64,000 nt of DNA from Candidatus Tokpelaia hoelldoblerii. GTDB taxonomy: Bacteria; Pseudomonadota; Alphaproteobacteria; Rhizobiales; Rhizobiaceae. Below, in pieces: positions 34,426 through 43,046 of this stretch. Location: positions 124,001 through 188,000 of the forward strand of contig CP017315.1 of NCBI GenBank assembly GCA_002005325.1, written 5' to 3'. Each line of letters begins with the position of its first letter. The first letter of the stretch is position 1. The notes under the pieces were generated by a model. The model searched no databases. It had not been told where the DNA came from and saw only the letters and a list, made by a program, of their open reading frames with translations. Both the position numbers and the translations under genes were made by a program.

Positions 34426-34981
34426 TCGCCATATCAGCCTTGTAAAAAGTGCGGGCCTGGGCGCGGCCCTTGGTCTTGTGCTGGCCGCCTGCACCATGCA
34501 GCCGCTTTATTCCGGCGGCTCTGAAAACGGCCGTCCGGCGCTGAATGTTTCATCGCAAATGCGCGCGGTTCTTGCTTCTATCGCTATTGACGAACCGAAA
34601 GACCATATCGACCAGATGGTGCGCAACCGGTTGATTTTCCTGCTGGGTGACGGTCAGGGCCAGCCGGTCAATCCGTCCTATTCGCTGGCGCTGAATGTGC
34701 GCTCGCGCACGGAAGCGGCGGTGCGGGTTGATATCGGCGACACCACAGACCGTACCGGGCGCGCTTCTGCCGGTACTGTTGTCGCGACCTCGGCTTATGT
34801 GCTGAAAGACAGTGACGGTAAAGCTGTCATGACCCGGACGCGGACCGTGCGGGCTTCCTTTGACCGCCCGCGGCAGGAATATGCCAATCTGCAGGCGGAA
34901 AAAGACGCGCAGAAACGCGCGGCGGAAGAACTGGCGGAATGGATTTATCTGTCACTGGCGCAGGATTTCGCCCGTCGATAA
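34412..34981 (+). CDS. lptE: LPS-assembly lipoprotein LptE
   Basis: 189 residues. The lipobox is LVLAACTMQPLY, giving a lipid-modified cysteine after about 28 residues. The mature part has the alpha/beta LptE layout, with conserved YSLALNVRSRTEAAVRVDIGDTT-type strands and a C-terminal helix (KRAAEELAEWIYLSLAQ). LptE plugs the LptD barrel in the outer membrane. The ATG overlaps leuS by 14 bases, the normal leuS-lptE coupling. The usual next gene, holA, is absent; a convergent dadA follows. Confidence 0.87.
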   Translation: MSLFNRHISLVKSAGLGAALGLVLAACTMQPLYSGGSENGRPALNVSSQMRAVLASIAIDEPKDHIDQMVRNRLIFLLGDGQGQPVNPSYSLALNVRSRTEAAVRVDIGDTTDRTGRASAGTVVATSAYVLKDSDGKAVMTRTRTVRASFDRPRQEYANLQAEKDAQKRAAEELAEWIYLSLAQDFARR

Positions 34982-34994
34982 AACAGTACGCGGT

Positions 34995-36248
34995 TTAATG
35001 ATAGCGGGATATATCAAACCCTGCCGTGTCGATTTCCGGTGTTTTGCCGCTGATGATATCAGCAATCAGCCGTCCGCTGCCGCAGGCCATGGTCCAGCCT
35101 AATGTGCCGTGACCGGCATTGATGAATAAATTTCTATAGGGTGTTTTACCAATAATCGGCACGCTGTCCGGCGTTACAGGCCGCAGACCTGACCACAGGC
35201 GGGCATTGCTTGTGTCGGCAGCTCCGGGAAACATCAGATGCAGCGCCTTTTCCAGGGTGCGCTGCCGGGCGGGACAGAGATGAATATCATAGCCTGAAAT
35301 TTCAGCCATGCCGCCGACACGGATTGTCTTGCCAAGACGGGTGACGGCGACCTTGTAGCTTTCGTCAATCACCGTTGAAACCGGCGCTTTTGTCTCATCC
35401 ACGATCGGCACGGTGATGGAATAGCCCTTGACCGGATAGATTGGCGCATAAAGTCCCAGCGGTTTGAGAAGCGGTGGCGTAAAGGCCGCCATGGCGATGA
35501 GATAGGCGTCTGCCTGCATCACACCGGCAGAGGTGGTGATACCGGTGATGTTTTGCCCGTCCTGCGCCAGCTGTTGCACCCGGGTATCGAATATAAAACG
35601 AACACCCGCCTCCCGCGCCAGTGCTGCCAGTTGTCGGGTGAAGATATGGCAGTCGCCGGTTTCGTCCCGGGGGGTGCATAGCCCGCCGGCAATCTGTCCG
35701 CGCAGGCCGGTGAGGCCCGGTTCACGGGCGATACAGGCAGCTTCATCAAGCAATTCAAAAGCAGTGCCGTCCGCCTTGAGAATGTCCATATCCTTCCGGG
35801 CGTTATCGAGCTGTTTGCGGGTGCGGAACAGTTGGAGTGTGCCCAGCATTTGCTCGTTATAATGTAATCCGGTTTCTTCACGCAAAGCCGCAAGACAGCG
35901 GGCGCTGTAATCCGATACCCGCATCATCAGCGCCTTGTTGTGCCGGTAACGGGCGGTGCTGCAATTGCGCAGCATGGCGGCAAGCCAGCGAATCATGGGC
36001 AGGCTCGGGCGCGGTCTGATAATCAGCGGCGGGTCTTTGTGCAGCATCCATTTCAGCGCTTTCAACAGCAGTCCGGGTGCGGCCCATGGTGTCGTGTAGC
36101 CAAAGGAAAGCTGCCCGGCATTGGCAAAGCTGGTTTCCTGTGCCGGGGCGTTTTGGCGGTCAATCACTGTCACGTCATGGCCGTTGCGGGCAAGATACCA
36201 AGCGGATGTCACGCCGATGACGCCACTGCCCAGAACAATAATTTTCAT
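34995..36248 (-). CDS. dadA: D-amino acid dehydrogenase small subunit
   Basis: 417 residues. The FAD-binding start IIVLGSGVIGVTSAWYLARNG and the second motif SFANAGQLSFGYTTPWAAPG are typical of DadA, as is the C-terminal FINAGHGTLGWTMACGSG. DadA deaminates D-alanine (and other D-amino acids) to keto acids on the inner face of the membrane. It lies 25 bases downstream of the alanine racemase gene, so the pair converts L-alanine through D-alanine to pyruvate. No Lrp-type dadR regulator is adjacent. Confidence 0.94.
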   Translation of the reverse strand: MKIIVLGSGVIGVTSAWYLARNGHDVTVIDRQNAPAQETSFANAGQLSFGYTTPWAAPGLLLKALKWMLHKDPPLIIRPRPSLPMIRWLAAMLRNCSTARYRHNKALMMRVSDYSARCLAALREETGLHYNEQMLGTLQLFRTRKQLDNARKDMDILKADGTAFELLDEAACIAREPGLTGLRGQIAGGLCTPRDETGDCHIFTRQLAALAREAGVRFIFDTRVQQLAQDGQNITGITTSAGVMQADAYLIAMAAFTPPLLKPLGLYAPIYPVKGYSITVPIVDETKAPVSTVIDESYKVAVTRLGKTIRVGGMAEISGYDIHLCPARQRTLEKALHLMFPGAADTSNARLWSGLRPVTPDSVPIIGKTPYRNLFINAGHGTLGWTMACGSGRLIADIISGKTPEIDTAGFDISRYH

Positions 36249-36273
36249 GCCGGTTCCTCCCTGTGACGGTTAC

Positions 36274-37407
36274 CTATCGCGGCCTGAGATAATGGCGCGC
36301 ATAGCGCGGCCCGAGCGAGGTCAATATCTCATAAGGGATTGTGCCTGCGTCACGCGCCACATCTTCCACGGATTGCTGCGGGCCGATCAGTTCTACCAGA
36401 TCGCCGCGCTTTAACGGGGCTTTCTTGAGCGCGGTTGTATCAAGGGTGATGGAATCCATCGACACCCGGCCGATAATCGGCAGGCGTGTGCCCTTGTACC
36501 ATGCCGCCCCCTTGTTGCTCAGACACCGTAACCAGCCATCGGCGTAGCCCACCGCAATGGTGCTGACCCATGACGGGCGTTGTGTGGTAAAGGTGCTGCC
36601 ATAGCCGATTTTTGTGTGGGCCGGCACCTGCCGTGTCTGGATGACCCGCGCTTCAAGCCGGACAACAGGGCGCAACGGTGTTTTTCTGCGTTTGAGCGGA
36701 TCAATGCCATAAAGCGCAATGCCCGGCCGGACAAGATTGAAACAATAGTCTTTGCCTAAAAAAACACCGCCGGAATTGGCCAGCGCCAGCGGCCTTGCCG
36801 GCAGGGCGGCAATCAGGTTTTTGAAATGCTCAAGCTGCGCGGCGTTCATGCTGCTGTCCGGTTCGTCACCGCAGGCAAGGTGGCTGATAATAAAACGGAT
36901 ATCGGCAGCGCTGAACAGATCATGAAGTGTATCGGTACCGGCGAGTTCCGCCAGGCTTAAACCCAAACGCGCCATACCGGTGTCAATCTGCACCAGCGCA
37001 GGCAGTTTTTGTTGCCGGCTCCGGCACAGCGCCAGCCATTCAGCAGCGGAATCCAGCGAGTTGATAACCGGCAGAATGCCTGCTTCCGCCGTTGCCGCTG
37101 CCATGCCGGGTTGAATATCATTGAGCACGGCAATGGTGGCGTCAGGGGCCAAAATCTTGCGCAAGCTGAAAGCTTCAGCAAGCTGGGCAACAAAAAATAC
37201 CCGGCAGCCCGCCTCATAAAGAACCGGCGCAACATGATTCGCGCCTGTACCATAGGCATCGGCCTTGACAACGGCGGAAACCTGCGCTGGCCGGGCTTGC
37301 TGGCACAGGGTCAGATAATTATGACGCAAGGCATCAAGGTCAATGCTCAGCACAGCGCCACAGGCGCGCTCGTCTTCATTCATATCGGTTTCCGGAAAAT
37401 GCTTCAT
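36274..37407 (-). CDS. alr: Alanine racemase
   Basis: 377 residues. The PLP lysine is Lys48 in AVVKADAYGTGANHVAPVL; the catalytic tyrosine lies in KIGYGSTFTTQRP. The segment LVRPGIALYGIDPL and the tail TIPYEILTSLGPRYAR match the family. A second ATG eight codons in (MNEDERACG) is a possible start. It supplies D-alanine for peptidoglycan and, because dadA follows, probably also serves the catabolic route (the DadX role). Whether the genome has a second racemase cannot be seen. Confidence 0.95.
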   Translation of the reverse strand: MKHFPETDMNEDERACGAVLSIDLDALRHNYLTLCQQARPAQVSAVVKADAYGTGANHVAPVLYEAGCRVFFVAQLAEAFSLRKILAPDATIAVLNDIQPGMAAATAEAGILPVINSLDSAAEWLALCRSRQQKLPALVQIDTGMARLGLSLAELAGTDTLHDLFSAADIRFIISHLACGDEPDSSMNAAQLEHFKNLIAALPARPLALANSGGVFLGKDYCFNLVRPGIALYGIDPLKRRKTPLRPVVRLEARVIQTRQVPAHTKIGYGSTFTTQRPSWVSTIAVGYADGWLRCLSNKGAAWYKGTRLPIIGRVSMDSITLDTTALKKAPLKRGDLVELIGPQQSVEDVARDAGTIPYEILTSLGPRYARHYLRPR

Positions 37408-37628
37408 GATAATGCCGCTTCTGTTTCTGCCGGTATTCTATCCAATAGCATGCAAATGTTTTATTATCAGCAATAAATTTAATTTGTGACAGGAAATCCG
37501 CGGCAAAACCCCTGTTCTGTTGCCATGTTGCGAACGGGGCGAAAACAGGGAAAGATGGATTGTAATGATTATGCAACTTTTTGTGCTATAATTATCGGAT
37601 ATGGAATTTCATCATCTGGATATGCGCT

Positions 37629-37892
37629 ATGCCGACAACCACCAAACTGCTGATCCGGCTGCTTTTTATCGGGCTGGTTATTTATAGTATCATGCTGCTG
37701 CTGATTTTCTGGGTAAAGCCTGTTGTCGCCGAGATGACGGTGAATATCCCCGCGCAGGAGATTGAGTTGCACCCATGGCCGGAAGTGGTTGAGACACCGC
37801 CTGCGCCGCCACCGCCCGCTGCTGTGCAAAAACCGAAACCGGCAGCGGCGCAGAAGCCGAAACCCGCACGAAAACCGGCCGGCTCAAAGTGA
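37629..37892 (+). CDS. Small single-pass membrane protein with Pro/Lys/Ala-rich tail, unknown
   Basis: 87 residues. One hydrophobic helix (LLIRLLFIGLVIYSIMLLLI, residues 7-26) is followed by a Pro-rich tail with two repeats of KPKPAAAQ-like sequence. I do not recognise a family. The ribosome site is weak, but a TATAAT lies at 37587-37592 and the stop is 6 bases before xerD, so it is probably the first gene of a xerD-accA transcript. The tail could span the periplasm in the manner of TonB-like linkers, but no functional motif supports that. Confidence 0.55.
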   Translation: MPTTTKLLIRLLFIGLVIYSIMLLLIFWVKPVVAEMTVNIPAQEIELHPWPEVVETPPAPPPPAAVQKPKPAAAQKPKPARKPAGSK

Positions 37893-37898
37893 TTTGCC

Positions 37899-38912
37899 AT
37901 GAATGCGGCTGGCGCTGTTGAACAATTTCTGGAAATGATGAGCGCCGAGCGCGGCGCGGCGGAAAACACACTGCAATCCTATCGCCGTGATCTGGACTGG
38001 GCGGAAGCGACTCTGCCGCGCTGCAAGGCGGCATTGATGAGCGCCGGCCGCCCCGCTCTGGAAGCGCTGATGGTGCAGATGGCGGATGAAGGCTTTTCCG
38101 CCCGCTCACAGGCGCGCCGGCTGTCGGCCCTGCGGCAGTTCTACCAGTTTCTTTATGCTGAAGGGATAAGGAGTGATGATCCGTCGGAAGGGCTTGATTC
38201 GCCCGTGCGCGGGCGGCCTTTGCCCAAAATTTTGGCTGAAGCGCCGGTCATGCGCCTGCTTGATACGGCAGAGGCCGAAGCACAGGTGCAGGATGTCAGC
38301 ACGGCGGTGCATATGCGGGCATTACGCCTTTATACTTTGCTTGAAATTCTTTATGCCACCGGCTTGCGGATCAGCGAGCTTGTCAGCCTGCCGGTGCGGG
38401 CGCTGGAGGGGGACCCGCGTTTTCTCATGGTCAAGGGCAAGGGCGCGCGGGAACGGCTGGTGCCGCTGTCGCAAAAGGCGCGGGCGGCCGTGCAGATGTG
38501 GCTGCAGGCGCGAAAGACAGGCAAACAGGCGGCAAGTCTGTGGGCGTTTCCGGCACAGTCTGACAGCGGCCATGTGGCGCGCCAACTGGTAGCGCGTGAG
38601 CTGAAGGCGCTTGGCGGCCGCGCCGGTGTTGCGGCAGAAACACTTTCTCCGCATGTGTTGCGGCACGCCTTTGCCAGCCATTTGCTGCAGCATGGCGCGG
38701 ATTTGCGCACCATCCAGCAATTGCTCGGGCATACGGATATTGCCACAACCCAGATTTATACCCATGTTCTGGAAGAGGGGCTGGTTGATCTGGTCAATGC
38801 CGCCCATCCCCTTGCGCAAGGCAAAAAAATGCCTGAAACGCTTTCATTTTGCCGGAAAATACATGGGAAAGCAGAAATGGATTTGCTGTTTGACGCTGAA
38901 AAGGGTAAATAG
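37899..38912 (+). CDS. xerD: Site-specific tyrosine recombinase XerD
   Basis: 337 residues. The N-terminal SAM-like domain has ENTLQSYRRDLDW. Catalytic residues follow in order: Arg in YATGLRISELVSL, Lys in VKGKGARERLVPL, His and Arg in LSPHVLRHAFASHLLQHG, His in LLGHTDIATTQIYTHV, with Tyr as nucleophile. XerD with XerC resolves chromosome dimers at dif, activated by FtsK. The protein runs about 29 residues past the usual HPLA end (QGKKMPETLSFC onward), which looks like a lost stop codon rather than a known domain. It is followed by accA after 35 bases. Confidence 0.93.
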   Translation: MNAAGAVEQFLEMMSAERGAAENTLQSYRRDLDWAEATLPRCKAALMSAGRPALEALMVQMADEGFSARSQARRLSALRQFYQFLYAEGIRSDDPSEGLDSPVRGRPLPKILAEAPVMRLLDTAEAEAQVQDVSTAVHMRALRLYTLLEILYATGLRISELVSLPVRALEGDPRFLMVKGKGARERLVPLSQKARAAVQMWLQARKTGKQAASLWAFPAQSDSGHVARQLVARELKALGGRAGVAAETLSPHVLRHAFASHLLQHGADLRTIQQLLGHTDIATTQIYTHVLEEGLVDLVNAAHPLAQGKKMPETLSFCRKIHGKAEMDLLFDAEKGK

Positions 38913-38947
38913 TTATTTCAACACATTTGGTATGGATTGAATGGTCG

Positions 38948-39901
38948 ATGTATAATTATCTTGATTTTGAAAAACCGGTTGCTGACCTTGATGCGCAGAT
39001 TATGGAGATGAAAAAGCTTGCTGCTGACAAGGACGGTCTGGATACAAACGATGAGATCAGTCGTCTGGAAAGACGCTCCGAACAGGCGTTGCAGGATATT
39101 TATAAAAAGTTGACCCCCTGGCAGAAAGCGCAGGTGGCGCGCCATCCCGATCGTCCGCATTTCATCCATTATGCCGCGCGTCTTTTCACCGATGTGACAC
39201 CGCTGGCCGGTGACCGTAAATTTGCTGATGATGAAGCGCTGCAGGCCGGCCTTGCCCGTTTTCAGGGGCATGCGGTGGCGTTTCTCGGGCTGGAAAAGGG
39301 GCATGACACCCATACCCGCCTGAAATATAATTTCGGTTCTGCCCGTCCGGAAGGCTATCGTAAAGCCGTCCGCATTATGGAACTTGCCGACAGGTTCGGC
39401 CTGCCGGTGATTTCGCTGGTGGATACGGCGGGCGCTTATCCCGGGGTGAGCGCTGAAGAACGCGGCCAGGCGGAAGCCATTGCCCGTTCCACGGCGGAAA
39501 TGCTCAACCTTAAAGTGCCGGTTGTCTCCATTGTTATTGGTGAAGGCGGCTCCGGCGGTGCGATTTCCATTGCTGCCGCCAATCGTGTTTATATGCTTGA
39601 ACACGCGATTTATTCGGTGATTTCGCCGGAAGGGGCAGCCTCTATTTTGTGGCGTGACGCCACCCGTGCCAAAGATGCGGCCACCAATATGCGCATTACC
39701 GCGCAGGATCTTTTTGAACTGAAAATTATTGACGGCATTATTCCCGAGCCGCTTGGCGGGGCGCATCGCAGTCCGGATTCGGTGGTTGAGGCGACAGGCA
39801 ATATCATCGCCGCGGCGCTGAAAAGCATGGCCGGCAAGGATGGGAAAACCCTGCGTCAGGAACGGCGCGAGAAGTATTTGCAGATCGGGCGGAATTTATA
39901 A
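38948..39901 (+). CDS. accA: Acetyl-CoA carboxylase carboxyltransferase subunit alpha
   Basis: 317 residues from ATG 38948, which matches the family's normal start (MYNYLDFEKPVADLD). It has the crotonase-like carboxyltransferase core with FGSARPEGYRKAVRIM, SLVDTAGAYPGVSAEERGQAEAI, GEGGSGGAISIAAAN and YSVISPEGAASILWRD. AccA with AccD moves the carboxyl group to acetyl-CoA for fatty acid synthesis. The xerD-accA order is common in Hyphomicrobiales. Confidence 0.97.
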   Translation: MYNYLDFEKPVADLDAQIMEMKKLAADKDGLDTNDEISRLERRSEQALQDIYKKLTPWQKAQVARHPDRPHFIHYAARLFTDVTPLAGDRKFADDEALQAGLARFQGHAVAFLGLEKGHDTHTRLKYNFGSARPEGYRKAVRIMELADRFGLPVISLVDTAGAYPGVSAEERGQAEAIARSTAEMLNLKVPVVSIVIGEGGSGGAISIAAANRVYMLEHAIYSVISPEGAASILWRDATRAKDAATNMRITAQDLFELKIIDGIIPEPLGGAHRSPDSVVEATGNIIAAALKSMAGKDGKTLRQERREKYLQIGRNL

Positions 39902-40043
39902 GATCTTTGAAGTTTTGCGGCTTACAGTTTTTATTAAGTTGTTATTTATAGTATATGTGCTAGAAACAGGAAAGTATTTGTTTTAAATTTGCGTTTAAAT
40001 GAATTATAATGTGAATTCGGCAATTCAGGTTGGGAGTTTGTTT

Positions 40044-41051
40044 ATGAAAACCAGAGCCGCCCTTGTCGCCTCACTTTTTTTCACTGTTTTCGCCCTGGCC
40101 GCCTGCCAGGGGAATTCCACAGGCATGTCAGGCAATAAAAAGGCAATGCAGCCTTTGCCCAGATCTGTGCACAATAAAATGGCAGCGCTGGATATGCCGA
40201 GAAACTCGCCCATTGTGGTGCGGATTTTCAAGGAAGAGAACACACTGGAAGTGTGGAAACAGAAGCGCAATGGCCGATATGACATGATTGCCAATTATGA
40301 CATCTGCAAATGGTCAGGCAAGCTTGGCCCCAAATTCATGGAAGGGGACCGGCAGGCGCCGGAAGGTTTCTATACGGTGACGCCGGCGCAGATGAACCCC
40401 AATTCCAACTTTTATCTGTCTTTCAATATCGGTTTTCCCAATGCCTATGACCGTGCCCATGGCCGCACCGGCCAGCATCTGATGGTGCATGGCGCCTGTT
40501 CGTCGGCGGGCTGTTATTCCATGACCGATGAAAATATCGCCCAGATCTATGCTTTCGGCCGTGATTCTTTTCTTGGCGGCCAGCGTGAATTTCAGGTGCA
40601 GGCTTATCCCTTCCGTATGACGGCGCAGAATATGGCGCGCTACCGTGCAGACCCGAATTACAATTTCTGGTCGATGCTTAAACAGGGGTATGACACATTT
40701 GAAACAACCAGAAAACCGCCGCAGGTCGCGGTGTGTGACAGCCGCTATGTGTTCAATACCGCTGTAAGCGGTGCGCCGACAGCCGCCTGCCCGTCCAGTG
40801 TTGTACCGGTCATGGCTTATTCAGCGGATAAACCGGGGCGGGGCAAAGCACCAGCGCCTTCTATCGCCGGTACGGCAGAAGCCCGTCTGGTGGCGGACTG
40901 GAGCAGACGCCGCGCCCGTGGCGAGCGGGTGTCGCGCGAGCCGCCATCCCTTTCACCCGCTTCGCGTGAACCGGTTGGTGCACCGGATATAGAATTTGCC
41001 GGCAAAAAATCTGCTGTCACCAATGAAACGACAGCCAGCACCAGACGCTGA
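40044..41051 (+). CDS. YafK-type murein L,D-transpeptidase lipoprotein
   Basis: 335 residues from the ATG preceded by GGGAG. A lipobox FALAACQG ends a short signal, so the mature protein is a lipoprotein. The YkuD catalytic domain spans about 65-215: PIVVRIFKEENTLEVWK, the APEGFYTVTPAQMNPNS segment, and the active site LMVHGACSSAGCYSM, where the second cysteine is the likely nucleophile. This HGxCxSxGC form is typical of YafK/DpaA-like proteins. The last ~120 residues are Arg/Ser/Pro-rich and probably disordered. It should trim or crosslink envelope peptidoglycan-protein links. Confidence 0.85.
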   Translation: MKTRAALVASLFFTVFALAACQGNSTGMSGNKKAMQPLPRSVHNKMAALDMPRNSPIVVRIFKEENTLEVWKQKRNGRYDMIANYDICKWSGKLGPKFMEGDRQAPEGFYTVTPAQMNPNSNFYLSFNIGFPNAYDRAHGRTGQHLMVHGACSSAGCYSMTDENIAQIYAFGRDSFLGGQREFQVQAYPFRMTAQNMARYRADPNYNFWSMLKQGYDTFETTRKPPQVAVCDSRYVFNTAVSGAPTAACPSSVVPVMAYSADKPGRGKAPAPSIAGTAEARLVADWSRRRARGERVSREPPSLSPASREPVGAPDIEFAGKKSAVTNETTASTRR

Positions 41052-41064
41052 TGCGCTGATGATT

Positions 41065-41697
41065 TTAGCGCGGGCGGATAAAGCCGCCCCGCGCTTCTTC
41101 AGCTGGCTGGCGGCAGCAACAGCCTTCAATATGGTCATTCACCAGCCCCATGGCCTGCATAAAGGCGTAAACGGTTGTCGGGCCGACAAACGACCAGCCG
41201 CGTTTTTTCAGGTCTTTCGACAGGGCTTTTGATATATCTGTGACGGGATTGGCCTTCAGGGTGGCAAGGTCAACGGTTTTGAAACGCTGATGCGCCGCCG
41301 GTTCAAATGACCAGAAATATGTGGCGAGCGCGCCATATTCCGCCACCAGTTCCAGTGCGCGTCTGGCGTTGCTGATGGTGGAAACGATCTTGCCGCGATG
41401 GCGGACAATGCCTTCATCCGCCATCAGCCGTTCAATGTCATGCTCGTCATAGAGAGCGATTTTGGCAAAATCAAAATGGTCAAAGGCAGCGCGGAAGTTT
41501 TCACGCTTGGCTAAAATCGTATACCATGACAATCCGGCCTGAAAGCCCTCAAGACAGATCTTTTCAAACAGGCGCCGGTCATCCTGAACTGGCTTGCCCC
41601 ATTCTTCGTCGTGATAAGCAATATAAAGCGGGATTTCTCCCGCCCAGAAACAGCGGATTTTGCCATCCGCATTTGTAATCAGACCATTGTCAGACAT
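41065..41697 (-). CDS. tag: DNA-3-methyladenine glycosylase I
   Basis: 210 residues. IRCFWAGEIPLYIAYHDEEWG holds the start of the zinc site and an aromatic pocket. FEKICLEGFQAGLSWYTILAKRENFRAAF and a catalytic Glu region are as in Tag, and the C-terminal KKRGWSFVGPTTVYAFMQAMGLVNDHIEGC completes the zinc-binding part. Tag removes 3-methyladenine from alkylated DNA. It is convergent with the L,D-transpeptidase gene, 13 bases between stops. Confidence 0.94.
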   Translation of the reverse strand: MSDNGLITNADGKIRCFWAGEIPLYIAYHDEEWGKPVQDDRRLFEKICLEGFQAGLSWYTILAKRENFRAAFDHFDFAKIALYDEHDIERLMADEGIVRHRGKIVSTISNARRALELVAEYGALATYFWSFEPAAHQRFKTVDLATLKANPVTDISKALSKDLKKRGWSFVGPTTVYAFMQAMGLVNDHIEGCCCRQPAEEARGGFIRPR

Positions 41698-41746
41698 AGT
41701 GAAAGATCATTTCGAACCAAGTGCACATTCCAATGATATAATATAT

Positions 41747-42502
41747 TTATCCTTCTGTCACGCCATGCGGTACACGGCGCACGCTCGGTTGCGGGCGCAG
41801 GCCGGGCACCAGAACCCGTTTCGGCGCGCGCCTGGCAACGGTGAGGCGTTTGTAAAGTTTTTTCTGTGCCTCAACCACCAGCACACCGCCGAAATAGGGA
41901 AACAGCCGCTGTGCTGTTTTTTCGTAAAGGTGGGAAACAGCGTTCATGCGTCCGTTTTTGCGCGGCAGAAAGTGCAGGGCTTCCCGCACCGGACCAAAGG
42001 TAAAACCGGTTTTTTGCAGCAAATGCTGCAACTGGCCGTGGCTGTAGGGCTCACCATGGCCGAAAGGGGTAAATTCAGCCCGTGCCCACAGGCCGCGCCG
42101 GTTGGCGACCACAATGTTAATCCGGCCTTCCGGTGTCAGCACCCGCCATAATTCGCGCAAGGACTCTTCAGCATCTTCCATCTGTTCCAGTCCGTGCACC
42201 AGAATAATCCGGTCGATAGAGGCTTCCGGCAGGGGCAGGGCATTTTCTGCCACCAGCGCTGTTGCCACATGATCGGCATTGGGCCACAGGCTTGCGCCCT
42301 GCTGTGCCGGCATAAAGGCAAAACAACGCTCGGCCTGTGTGTAAAACGGGTCAAGATAGGGCACCGCATAGCCAAACCCCATCACGCATTCATGCCGTGC
42401 CGATCGGGTTGACGGGTGCAGGGCCGTGGCAATTGCTGTCTGCACGGACTGCCCGAGAGGGGAAGCGTAAAAAGACCGCAGGCCGACAATATTGACAAAC
42501 AT
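41747..42502 (-). CDS. Class I SAM-dependent methyltransferase
   Basis: 251 residues. The core is a methyltransferase type 11 domain. The usual glycine-rich motif I is weak (MGFGYAVPYLDPF), followed by LPLPEASIDRIILVHGLEQ (motif II) and ELWRVLTPEGRINIVVANRRGLWAR (motif III). The C-terminal LYKRLTVARRAPKRVLVPGLRP tail is basic. In related genomes a gene like this sits divergent from gloB; no gloB is found here. The substrate is unknown. It is followed on the same strand by tag and preceded by the small lipoprotein gene. Confidence 0.8.
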   Translation of the reverse strand: MFVNIVGLRSFYASPLGQSVQTAIATALHPSTRSARHECVMGFGYAVPYLDPFYTQAERCFAFMPAQQGASLWPNADHVATALVAENALPLPEASIDRIILVHGLEQMEDAEESLRELWRVLTPEGRINIVVANRRGLWARAEFTPFGHGEPYSHGQLQHLLQKTGFTFGPVREALHFLPRKNGRMNAVSHLYEKTAQRLFPYFGGVLVVEAQKKLYKRLTVARRAPKRVLVPGLRPQPSVRRVPHGVTEG

Positions 42503-42526
42503 GGATTGTTACGCTCTTTCGTATTT

Positions 42527-42793
42527 TTATTTCCAGCAGCCGAGATTGCGCCCGCGCAGATTGTGGGCATCGATATTCATCAGCAGTTGCGGGTCATAAC
42601 GCGCCAGATCATAGCGGGTGCGGCTTTTTATCAGCATTTTCTCCCAGCCACTGCATTCGGTCGGCAGGGTGGTTTTGTGCAAGCTTATCTTTTTTGTCCA
42701 TGCTGTTGCTGTGGTTTGACAGCCCCCCGGCAAAAGGAAAGCGGGCAGAACACAGAAAAGGCCAAATCGCTGAACAAAATTGTGCTGAAGCAT
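42527..42793 (-). CDS. Small lipoprotein resembling phage lysis-cassette (Rz1-like) proteins
   Basis: 88 residues with a good GAGGATAAA ribosome site. The N-terminus is a lipoprotein signal ending in FLLPGGCQTT. The mature part has CSGWEKMLIKSRTRYDLARY and a terminal AHNLRGRNLGCW. That C-x-GW...D...IxxHN...GC(W) layout resembles small lipoproteins encoded beside endolysins in alphaproteobacterial prophages. No other phage gene is adjacent, so it may be a prophage leftover or a host gene that took over the fold. The family call rests on a remembered pattern and is tentative. Confidence 0.5.
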   Translation of the reverse strand: MLQHNFVQRFGLFCVLPAFLLPGGCQTTATAWTKKISLHKTTLPTECSGWEKMLIKSRTRYDLARYDPQLLMNIDAHNLRGRNLGCWK

Positions 42794-43046
42794 TTTATCC
42801 TCTGGGTTTTACGGGTTGGTTTTGCATCATGGTCACGATACCGTATCTTTATAATATGGCGCAAATTGCTGCATTCGGCAATCTGCACAGCTTTATTGGC
42901 TTTTCGCCTTGAAAAATATGTTTCTTAAACCGGTGGGAAAGTGAAAAATAATATTCGGAAAAGGTGGCTTTTTGACCTTTGAAACCCTGATTTTATTGCT
43001 ACTCTGTCCTATCCTTGATGGAAGGAGACCAATTAGGAGACAAGCC

